This document shows, piece after piece, positions 7,138 to 13,057 of a stretch of DNA of 15,707 nt. Position 1 is the first letter of the stretch. Each line of letters opens with the position of its first letter. The DNA comes from Nitrospira sp. (GTDB lineage: Bacteria > Nitrospirota > Nitrospiria > Nitrospirales > Nitrospiraceae): positions 1 to 15,707 of the forward strand of contig JANYEF010000512.1 in the NCBI GenBank assembly GCA_025363325.1, in the 5' to 3' direction. Under the pieces are notes generated by a model. It was not told the origin of the DNA, made no database searches, and saw only the letters and a program-made list of their open reading frames with translations. A program made the translations under genes and the position numbers.

Positions 7138-8175
7138 CTAGTCCCAGGTCCGGGGGTAATACCCCGTGTGCCAATATTCGAACAAGACGACTTTCCAGAT
7201 TTCGTCCACAGTCAGATGCTGTTCCCATGGCGGCATCACAGAGGCCCAGGGGGCTGCTTCGTTCGGCAAGCCGATTCCACCCTTGGACACACGCCAGAAA
7301 ATGAACGTCTCCTGTAATTGCGCAATCGTACCCGGATCAGTAAAGTTCGCCGGAATCGGATTGAACGCGAAGGCATGGAGACCGCGTCCGTTCAGATTAT
7401 CACCATGGCAAAAGTGGCAATTTTGGTAGAAGATCTCTCCCCCCTCACGCACATACTTGAGGTACCCTTGAGCATCCTTATCCCAGGGATTGGCATTCGG
7501 CTTCATCAAGCGGCCCATGCCCTGTTCCACAGTCATCGCGTTGCTATAATCCTGATCGTACTTTCCTTCAAGATTGACCCGATAGGGGTTCTGCGACGTT
7601 TGAAGGGTGTAGGTCTTTCCATGCACCTTGGTGCTGGCTGGTGGTGCAGGATGCACCGTCCGCAACTCGATTGGCTCCTCTGATTTCGGGACCATCGCGT
7701 TGTATGAGAACCCGCCGATCAAGAGTGGCAGAATGATCAGATACGCATAACGCAATATCCTGATTCCCCCGGTCTTGGCATCCAAGACGTTCATGATCGG
7801 CTGCTTGAACTTCTTCCAATCTTCTTCGTTCGCAGAAACCCACATGAAAACGCACACAAGGGAGACCGCGCCATACATAGCGCGAACACTGAACGGAATC
7901 GGGGGATATATACGAAACTTCAAATACAGGATAACGAACGTCCACATAAGAATCCCCTGCCAGAATCGCGGGAACGCCATTCCCATGGCCGCCATCATAT
8001 AGCTAATCCCTGTAAAGCCCGCCACGAACAGTATGAGCTCAAAGACCACTTGGACCGGCATGTAACCTTCGAGCAGGCGCACCGTGTTTGATGGAACGAT
8101 TCCCACGGTCATTGCGGCAAGCAGGAGTATTCCAGCTGCCCCTATGAGTGCCGCGACTGACATTAATGCTTTCAT
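7138..8175 (-). CDS. Membrane-bound monoheme cytochrome c with five predicted helices
   Basis: The 345-residue protein has about five hydrophobic helices (roughly 4-24, 42-64, 70-86, 98-114, 143-160). A C-terminal periplasmic cytochrome c domain follows, with CHFCH at 253-257 and probable sixth ligand Met314 in ASVMPPW. The domain ends in conserved-looking aromatic residues. The frame opens at a TTG (8199), but GGGAG seven bases before ATG 8175 fixes the start there, giving a clean MKALMSV signal-anchor. It sits between the diheme cytochrome gene (43 bp upstream) and the NxrC-like cytochrome gene (50 bp to its preferred start). The likely role is passing electrons between the quinone or cytochrome pool and the bd-like core. 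I do not recognise the transmembrane part as a named family. Confidence 0.8.
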   Translation of the reverse strand: MKALMSVAALIGAAGILLLAAMTVGIVPSNTVRLLEGYMPVQVVFELILFVAGFTGISYMMAAMGMAFPRFWQGILMWTFVILYLKFRIYPPIPFSVRAMYGAVSLVCVFMWVSANEEDWKKFKQPIMNVLDAKTGGIRILRYAYLIILPLLIGGFSYNAMVPKSEEPIELRTVHPAPPASTKVHGKTYTLQTSQNPYRVNLEGKYDQDYSNAMTVEQGMGRLMKPNANPWDKDAQGYLKYVREGGEIFYQNCHFCHGDNLNGRGLHAFAFNPIPANFTDPGTIAQLQETFIFWRVSKGGIGLPNEAAPWASVMPPWEQHLTVDEIWKVVLFEYWHTGYYPRTWD

Positions 8176-8218
8176 CGTTGAACTCCCATTGCTCGACAAA
8201 AAAGATAGAAATCCACGA

Positions 8219-9532
8219 CTATGAAATCTTCGGTGGCGGCGAACCCGCTTTCACCTGCGACAGATAATCGACGATCTTTTTCAGAGCGCCTGCGCTCAAT
8301 TTCTGCCCGAATACCTTCGGCATCAGGTTATCGGGAAATCCTTTTACAACATACATACTGGGTGTGACCACGGACTCCATGATGTACTCTGGAGTGCTAT
8401 GCGCGGTCCCCTTGTATGCTGGATCCTTAATTCGGTTCGGTGCGTTCGTCCCCTCTTCCAACAAGGGACCTTGCTTGCCAACTGCGCCAGGGATTCCTGG
8501 AATCGTATGGCACATAACACATTGTGCCTTCATGAAAATCTGATCGACTGTCTCGGTCCCATCGGCTAAGAGCGCGCTTGCCGCACCAGCCGGCTTATCT
8601 TCCTGCTGTTTAGGTCGGTCAGCCTCTGGAATAAACTTCTCATACGATTTGATAATCTCTTCATATGATGGAGCGTCACGTCCTTCGCGGACCCACAGCC
8701 AGGTGTCCACGGCCGCCAACTCAGGAAGACTCAACGAGATCGGTGGTTTGTGAATGGGAGGCATCGGGCTTGTCTTATCGTTCGTTCCCTTGACGCCGTA
8801 GCCGACCACGACATAACAGCTCGGACACGAGTGGGACTCAGCGATATATTCCTGAGCATTCTCTGCAGTCCCAGACCCTGGGAAGGATTCCTTTTGCTCA
8901 TAGTCTCTAGCCTGCGGGTTGCCCTTACTATATTTTGGATCTTCCAGCCGCGCCTTGCCCGCTCGCTCCGGAAGGCCCATCAAGTTGGGAGCGCGTTCAC
9001 CGAGCATCCCTGCGTGGAACGCGTGACAGAGAGGACACTGGCCTTTGCCGACCGCTCCCTGTTCTTTGTTCTTTCCAATTCCACCAAAAATGATCTTCTC
9101 GCCTTCATCGGCGAGTTGCTGGGAAGTCATCGAACTAAAATCAAGCTTCTCTTCCTTAGGAGGAAATCCACCTTCGACCTGCGGCAACCAATTCCCATAC
9201 CCTGACAGGCCGGCGGCAACCAAGAACATGAAGCCACCAATCTTGAGCATTGCGGCATGATTGGGGAAATAGATCCCCATCATGAAGCACAATGCAGTGA
9301 TAAGGACTAAGGAGACCGGAAGCATCCGGTTCGCTTCATAGAAGCTCCCTTTATAGTGCGCTATCGCCAGCAACAGCATGAAGGCGGCAAGCATGCCGAT
9401 AAAAAGCTTGAATGTCGCGCGCTTCTTTGCAACGGGATCGCTGATGGATATCAGAGAATACACGAATAGACCGGCGAGAAGCGCGAATAGCGGCCACCCT
9501 ATCGATAGAGCTTCCCTTATCAGATCGCCCAC
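8219..9532 (-). CDS. Membrane-bound diheme cytochrome c
   Basis: With the start at GTG 9532 this is 437 residues. Four N-terminal helices (about 11-30, 42-60, 70-88, 97-115) precede two tandem cytochrome c domains that look homologous to each other. Heme 1 is CPLCH (166-170) with likely ligand Met257 in SPMPP. Heme 2 is CVMCH (338-342) with likely ligand Met404 in NLMP. An extra CPSCY (236-240) resembles a heme motif but has Tyr instead of His, and the parallel position in domain 2 reads TPSMY, so it is not a third heme site. The frame extends upstream to TTG 9595, but AGGAGG eight bases before GTG 9532 and the absence of a helix upstream favour the shorter form. It follows the oxidase gene by 81 bp and probably forms part of the same complex. 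Confidence 0.82.
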   Translation of the reverse strand: MGDLIREALSIGWPLFALLAGLFVYSLISISDPVAKKRATFKLFIGMLAAFMLLLAIAHYKGSFYEANRMLPVSLVLITALCFMMGIYFPNHAAMLKIGGFMFLVAAGLSGYGNWLPQVEGGFPPKEEKLDFSSMTSQQLADEGEKIIFGGIGKNKEQGAVGKGQCPLCHAFHAGMLGERAPNLMGLPERAGKARLEDPKYSKGNPQARDYEQKESFPGSGTAENAQEYIAESHSCPSCYVVVGYGVKGTNDKTSPMPPIHKPPISLSLPELAAVDTWLWVREGRDAPSYEEIIKSYEKFIPEADRPKQQEDKPAGAASALLADGTETVDQIFMKAQCVMCHTIPGIPGAVGKQGPLLEEGTNAPNRIKDPAYKGTAHSTPEYIMESVVTPSMYVVKGFPDNLMPKVFGQKLSAGALKKIVDYLSQVKAGSPPPKIS

Positions 9533-9540
9533 GGTTGAAA

Positions 9541-9546
9541 CCTCCT
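9541..9546 (-). promoter_or_regulatory. Ribosome binding site fixing the GTG start of the diheme cytochrome gene
   Basis: The minus strand reads AGGAGG, 8 bases before GTG 9532. The longest open frame starts 63 bases earlier at a TTG, which would place this perfect Shine-Dalgarno inside the coding region. The GTG is therefore preferred. Confidence 0.75.
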
Positions 9547-9562
9547 GCGGTTTAGGTAGGAG

Positions 9563-9585
9563 GGAGGCAGGTTCTTCATGCCTCC
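9563..9585 (-). other. Intercistronic hairpin between oxidase and diheme cytochrome genes
   Basis: A perfect 7-bp stem (GGAGGCA, 9563-9569, with TGCCTCC, 9579-9585) has a 9-base loop. It lies 28 bases after the oxidase stop codon and has no T-tract, so termination is unlikely. It could stabilise the oxidase 3' end or set relative expression of the oxidase and cytochrome. Confidence 0.35.
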
Positions 9586-9613
9586 ACTCCCCCAACCAAG
9601 ATCCTAAAGATGA

Positions 9614-11527
9614 TTAGTGGCCCCCAGCCGGCTGCGGTGCGCCGCCTGGAACCCCTGCCTTTACCTCGACAGGCGCCTTCTTCATCCCGAGGCTTCCCAG
9701 CCAGAAGACGAATAGGATGCTGACCCAAAAGAACAGCACATTGAATGAAATCATGTTCGCTGCAAAACCCACCGTATGGGTATAAGCCCAAGGCGAGTTA
9801 TCACGCATGATCTCATTCACATGCCAGAACAATCGGACCGACGAGCGTATATACCCCATCAAGCCCATCATCCAGGTAAAGGCGGTTGCGAGCATGATCA
9901 ACGCATATTGCGATCGAACAGAGATCTTGCCCCACTCAATGGCCCCCATCTGCTTGGCGCCCTTCATCATGGCCGCGTTCAACGGAAACATGAAGAAGAG
10001 GCAGGACAGAGTCGTGGCGACTTGAGGCACAGACAGACCCACCCGCACGTTTGCCGGGATGTAATATCCATAGATGGCCAGCCAGATGATGTTCACATAG
10101 GCGCATCCGAAGAAGACACCCATGAAGATATTGCCGAACTTCGACCAGGATACCGTCGAGACCTTATTGCCTCGCATGTACCAGACGAAGCTCAGAATGG
10201 TGGTAGTAATGATCACGTTAATTCCACCGTTCTTGGCCGACATCACCCCGTAGTTTCCCAGCACCGGGTGCTGTTGACCACCCATCGCCTTGAGCTCCGC
10301 TGGAGTCATAACTATCGTGTGGGGGGTAATGAAAACCAGGAAGCCGCAACAGAGAACGAATACGAGATACTTAATGTAGCGCTGATATTTCTCAGCACCG
10401 CGCATCCGACCAAGCGCCTGCCAGAGATAATAGTTGGTGCTCAAGAAGAGAATGCCGATCATGGTGGCTTGAATAATGAAGAGCCAGGCCAGGAGACCGC
10501 CCATGAGCGTAATCCCCATCTGCTGGCGATAGGCATACACCTCGCGCATCAGCCAGTAACCGGCGAACGGCAAGGGAATCAAGAACGCCACGCCGAGCGC
10601 CATGGCGATGTAGCCCATCCAGTCATAGTGCGCGCGATCCTCATCTGTCTTGGAGGCCAAGAACTTATACGCCGCGTAGGCCGCCACGACACCACCGCCG
10701 AACGCCATATTACCCAGAATGCGATGCACGTTGAGCGGATTCCAGAGGGCGGTATGAATGACGTGCCAGATGTTCCCCAGGTACCGGCCCTGCTCATCGA
10801 CGCCGGCCGGCGACATCATGAAGCCGATCCAGGAATTGGCCAGGAACATGAGCAACGTACCGATCACGTTCAGGACCACGGACATGCTCAAGTGAATCCA
10901 CTTGAGGAACCCGTCCGTCATCTTGTCCCAGCCGTAGTAGTAGATGTACAGGGTCCCGCTCTCCGCCACAAACATCAGTGCATAGATATGCATGACCGGG
11001 CGGAAGATACTGGATAAGTAGCCGAAGAATGCAGGATAGAGCGTCAGGAAGGTAAAGATCAGGATGCCGCCTAGAATTGCGGTCAACGAATAGGCTGTCA
11101 GACTGATCTTGATGAAGTCATGGGCGAGCTGGTCATACCGCTTCGACATCGCCTTATCCTTCGTCACGACCCCCATGAACTCAATAACCATGCAGAAAAT
11201 TGGAACCGCGAGCACGAAACTTCCGTAATAGAGGTGCTGCTGATTCGCAAACCAGAGCAACACGCGGCTCTCGAAGTTATACCGCGGATAATCTCGAGGA
11301 CCATCGACGGTCTTGGGAGCAGGGGCACCAACAACGATACCCTCCGTCTTATAATAGACATCGCGCCCCTTTTCGACCGTCGCCGCCCCCTCCTTCTTCA
11401 CCGCATCAGGTGCATCTGCGCCAATAGCCAGTGACGGAAGCGATACGACGATGGGGAGCAGGAGAAGGCCAATCATCGCGCAAAGCGCCATGATTGAGAA
11501 CAGCTTCTTCCCGGCTACACGACCCAT
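9614..11527 (-). CDS. Cytochrome bd-like oxidase subunit I (CydA-like), Nitrospira type
   Basis: A large integral membrane protein (637 residues from ATG 11527) with about a dozen or more helices. It begins with a signal-like segment (8-35) and a periplasmic stretch of about 50 residues. Similarity to CydA is visible by eye. SRVLLWFANQQH (87-98) matches the spacing of E. coli SRLQFALTAMYH, so His98 equals the His19 heme ligand. FVAES...YYYGWDK (186-202) matches FLESTFVGLFFFGWD, so Glu189 equals Glu107. NSWIGFMMSPAG (231-242) matches NGWMQNPVG. In contrast, the Glu99 position reads Ile181 beside His180, and the His186 region reads NPLNVHRILGN (263-273) with His268 one helical turn away. The lack of CydB and the following cytochrome c genes suggest a non-canonical oxidase, possibly fed by cytochrome c. 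Nitrospira genomes are known to carry such bd-like proteins as candidate terminal oxidases. An alternative ATG lies at 11563. Confidence 0.85.
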   Translation of the reverse strand: MGRVAGKKLFSIMALCAMIGLLLLPIVVSLPSLAIGADAPDAVKKEGAATVEKGRDVYYKTEGIVVGAPAPKTVDGPRDYPRYNFESRVLLWFANQQHLYYGSFVLAVPIFCMVIEFMGVVTKDKAMSKRYDQLAHDFIKISLTAYSLTAILGGILIFTFLTLYPAFFGYLSSIFRPVMHIYALMFVAESGTLYIYYYGWDKMTDGFLKWIHLSMSVVLNVIGTLLMFLANSWIGFMMSPAGVDEQGRYLGNIWHVIHTALWNPLNVHRILGNMAFGGGVVAAYAAYKFLASKTDEDRAHYDWMGYIAMALGVAFLIPLPFAGYWLMREVYAYRQQMGITLMGGLLAWLFIIQATMIGILFLSTNYYLWQALGRMRGAEKYQRYIKYLVFVLCCGFLVFITPHTIVMTPAELKAMGGQQHPVLGNYGVMSAKNGGINVIITTTILSFVWYMRGNKVSTVSWSKFGNIFMGVFFGCAYVNIIWLAIYGYYIPANVRVGLSVPQVATTLSCLFFMFPLNAAMMKGAKQMGAIEWGKISVRSQYALIMLATAFTWMMGLMGYIRSSVRLFWHVNEIMRDNSPWAYTHTVGFAANMISFNVLFFWVSILFVFWLGSLGMKKAPVEVKAGVPGGAPQPAGGH

Positions 11528-11533
11528 GAAACA

Positions 11534-11540
11534 CCTCCTT
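11534..11540 (-). promoter_or_regulatory. Ribosome binding site for the bd-like oxidase gene
   Basis: The minus strand reads AAGGAGG, 6 bases before ATG 11527. The longer frame from ATG 11563 also has a weaker AAGGA upstream. The shorter start is preferred because its site is near-perfect and gives a compact signal sequence. Confidence 0.7.
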
Positions 11541-11609
11541 GATGCATTCTGAAAAAGACTCATCGCGATTCCTTATACACTCGACTCAGCACGGAATGAA
11601 CCCCCGGAC

Positions 11610-11732
11610 CTACTTCCGGAATAAGTACCAGAAGTCCAGTCCCTGTGAATCCATCAAAAAGTGATCAACCGCCGTAAAATAGGCGATGCAGATGACTAAA
11701 GACACCAACGCGTACACGATTGTCTTCCCCAT
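11610..11732 (-). CDS. 40-residue single-span membrane peptide, candidate oxidase small subunit
   Basis: A short gene not recognised as a known family. The peptide begins MGKTIVYALV and has one helix at about residues 4-22, followed by a polar segment (VDHFLMDSQGLDFWY) and a basic C-terminus (FRK). The GAGGGGGGA stretch just upstream can serve either ATG 11732 or an in-frame ATG at 11738, which would give 42 residues. It ends 82 bp before the oxidase start and follows another 40-residue membrane peptide by 61 bp, downstream of the same promoter. Small single-span subunits such as CydX and CydH are known parts of bd oxidases, and CcoQ plays a comparable role in cbb3 oxidases. Position and size suggest a similar job. 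Sequence alone does not prove this. Confidence 0.6.
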   Translation of the reverse strand: MGKTIVYALVSLVICIAYFTAVDHFLMDSQGLDFWYLFRK

Positions 11733-11793
11733 GCGCATTCCCCCCTCAGACCTTGCGGACGTTCAAGAAATCCCAGCGCTGCAACGGCCCCGC

Positions 11794-11916
11794 TTAGCAG
11801 GGGCACTGAATTCCAGCAAACCAATAAAAAAACCACAGGCCCATCGCACAGGTGATGTAAAAAATCATCTTGCCGATTTTGACCTTTAGCTCGCTGTCCG
11901 CTGTTGCCGTGGCCAT
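11794..11916 (-). CDS. 40-residue single-span membrane peptide ending in Cys-Pro-Cys, first gene of the oxidase operon
   Basis: Not a family I recognise. A polar N-terminus (MATATADSEL, then lysines at 11, 13 and 16) precedes one aromatic-rich helix (about 17-35, including MGLWFFYWFAG). The peptide stops with IQCPC. The positive residues before the helix predict the N-terminus in the cytoplasm and the C-terminal Cys-x-Cys at the periplasmic face. The start is firm: AGGAGAAGGA (11924-11933) ends 7 bases before the ATG. It is the first reading frame after a consensus promoter and precedes a second small membrane peptide and the bd-like oxidase. A role as accessory or assembly subunit of the oxidase is inferred. 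The terminal cysteines could bind metal or form a disulfide. Confidence 0.65.
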   Translation of the reverse strand: MATATADSELKVKIGKMIFYITCAMGLWFFYWFAGIQCPC

Positions 11917-11946
11917 CGCGTCATCCTTCTCCTGATAAAAATAACA

Positions 11947-11980
11947 AGTGTCGAATCAGCGCAGTGAATTTCTTGACACT
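11947..11980 (-). promoter_or_regulatory. Inverted repeat in the leader of the oxidase operon
   Basis: AGTGTC (11947-11952) and GACACT (11975-11980) pair perfectly; an inner GAA/TTC pairing across a 2-base bulge may extend the stem. It lies in the leader of about 145 bases between the operon promoter and the first small gene. It could be an RNA hairpin near the ribosome site or a binding site for a dimeric regulator. No known regulator motif was recognised. Confidence 0.35.
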
Positions 11981-12001
11981 CAGATTTCCGTATGTTATTC
12001 A
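11973..12001 (+). promoter_or_regulatory. Possible plus-strand promoter for the 34-residue peptide
   Basis: TTGACA at 11973-11978 and TATTCA at 11996-12001 are 17 bases apart. The -35 is perfect but the -10 matches only 3 of 6 positions. Transcription would start about 30 bases before the plus-strand small reading frame. The -35 overlaps one arm of the inverted repeat. Confidence 0.25.
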
Positions 12002-12039
12002 AAATTCCTTGCCGTACACGAAAAATCAGGGGACACTCG

Positions 12040-12144
12040 ATGCAAAGAAAATCAAAAGTGTTCGACATTATAGTTTTGGTCGGTATGGTTGTCAATATAC
12101 TTTTGGCTGTGTTTCTGATTCTCTACTACTTTGATTTTCTGTAG
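12040..12144 (+). CDS. Possible 34-residue membrane peptide, divergent to the oxidase operon
   Basis: This is the only plus-strand candidate gene. It begins MQRKSKVFDI, has one strongly hydrophobic helix (about 8-30) and ends YYFDFL. AGGGGA lies 6 bases before the ATG and a possible promoter is further upstream. It ends 20 bp before the converging stop of the SUMF1 gene. Caution: the minus-strand consensus promoter of the oxidase operon lies inside it. AT-rich non-coding DNA also often translates into hydrophobic residues by chance. It may be a regulatory or accessory small membrane protein, or no gene at all. Confidence 0.3.
   Translation: MQRKSKVFDIIVLVGMVVNILLAVFLILYYFDFL
12067..12095 (-). 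promoter_or_regulatory. Perfect consensus sigma70-type promoter of the oxidase/cytochrome operon
   Basis: On the minus strand TTGACA (12090-12095) and TATAAT (12067-12072) are separated by exactly 17 bases, matching the consensus at all 12 positions. Transcription would begin near 12060, with a leader of about 145 bases before the first small gene. All downstream genes to 5312 lie on this strand with gaps of at most about 85 bp, so this promoter can drive the whole unit to the terminator at 5241-5274. Confidence 0.85.
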
Positions 12145-12164
12145 ATTTCTCATGGTTTCCCCCT

Positions 12165-13055
12165 TCAGCTCCGTTCTGATTTCGCAGCCGAATCCGCACA
12201 ACGAAACCCGATCGTTTCATCGCGAAAGTCCGAAACCATCTTGCTCCGGCTGGTAATGCGAATATCAGCTCCCGTGGTTGCGTACCCCCCCCCACGAAGC
12301 ACCCGAAATACGCCGTGATCTGGGCTCGGTGGGTTCCGTTCTGGGGCCTCTGTGAAATAGCTTTCCGCATACCAGTCGTCCACCCACTCCATCACATTTC
12401 CTGCCCCATCCATGACACCGTACGGACTTTTATCGGTCAGCACCGTACCGACAGATGCGGAGACTTCATGCCCATCCTGCACTCTAGCCCAATTCGCCCC
12501 GTTGGGCTGCTCCACATTGCCCCAGGGCCAGAGACGGCCATCCGTTCCTCGCATGGCCTTCTCCCACTCCGCCTCAGTAGGAAGCCGTTTACCTTTCCAA
12601 TGACAATAGGCCTCCGCATCCTCCCATGACACGTAGACCACAGGCTGATTGATGCCTTGCATCTTGCTCATGTTCTTGGCGTAACGAGCAGGAGGACCCG
12701 ACTTGCGATGCCCTGTCGCATCGACAAATTGCTGGTATTGAAAGTTGGTCACTTCGTACCGATCAATGGCAAACGCATCCAGCGCCAGCGTGCGCTGCGG
12801 CCGTTCATCGAACCCGCCATGATCGGTCCCACGGATGAAAGCTCCTGCAGGAATTGAAACCATTTCTTCCCGGACTGGCTCTTCACGAGAAATCTGAGAG
12901 GGATCGAGCTCTCCTGATGGGGCTGAATCCGGGGAATCAGCAGGAGACGCTTCAAACGGAGTCAGCTGGGTGCCGCGAAGGATTCCCATGATGGGAATCG
13001 CAGCAAACGCAAGAATAGCTAAAAGAAACAGAACCTTGAATTTTGTTTCGAGCAT
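12165..13055 (-). CDS. Membrane-anchored SUMF1/FGE-fold protein, catalytic cysteines absent
   Basis: The 296 residues comprise an N-terminal helix (about 7-27), a Pro/Ser/Asp-rich linker (28-62) and a formylglycine-generating-enzyme-sulfatase (SUMF1) domain (about 63-288) probably facing the periplasm. Motifs are MVSIPAGAFIRG (65-76), RLPTEAEWEKAMRG (157-170), GNVMEW (219-224), RVLRGGGY (251-258) and TIGFRC (281-286). True formylglycine-generating enzymes have two cysteines shortly after RGGS; here that stretch (256-275) has none, so sulfatase activation is unlikely. Such inactive homologues often serve as binding or structural domains. It starts 2 bp after the stop of a second SUMF1-type gene, which indicates translational coupling and probably partnership. 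The link to respiration is by position only. Confidence 0.82.
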   Translation of the reverse strand: MLETKFKVLFLLAILAFAAIPIMGILRGTQLTPFEASPADSPDSAPSGELDPSQISREEPVREEMVSIPAGAFIRGTDHGGFDERPQRTLALDAFAIDRYEVTNFQYQQFVDATGHRKSGPPARYAKNMSKMQGINQPVVYVSWEDAEAYCHWKGKRLPTEAEWEKAMRGTDGRLWPWGNVEQPNGANWARVQDGHEVSASVGTVLTDKSPYGVMDGAGNVMEWVDDWYAESYFTEAPERNPPSPDHGVFRVLRGGGYATTGADIRITSRSKMVSDFRDETIGFRCADSAAKSERS

Positions 13056-13057
13056 GA

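Noticed and set aside
8817..8831. Possible third heme c site (CPSCY) in the diheme cytochrome
   Set aside because: The histidine required for a CxxCH heme site is replaced by tyrosine, so heme attachment of the normal type is not expected.
9776..11017. A 413-codon plus-strand frame antisense to the oxidase gene
   Set aside because: It is His/Arg/Glu-rich with no domain sense, has no ribosome site worth noting, and mirrors a clear membrane protein on the other strand.
11528..11563. Apparent twin-arginine motif SRRCFM at the N-terminus of the longer oxidase frame
   Set aside because: The two arginine codons are AGG AGG, which form the Shine-Dalgarno of the preferred start at 11527. The motif is probably a translated ribosome site.
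11886..12095. A 69-codon minus-strand frame in the operon leader
   Set aside because: It overlaps the better-supported 40-residue gene in another frame, begins within the promoter, and has no ribosome site.
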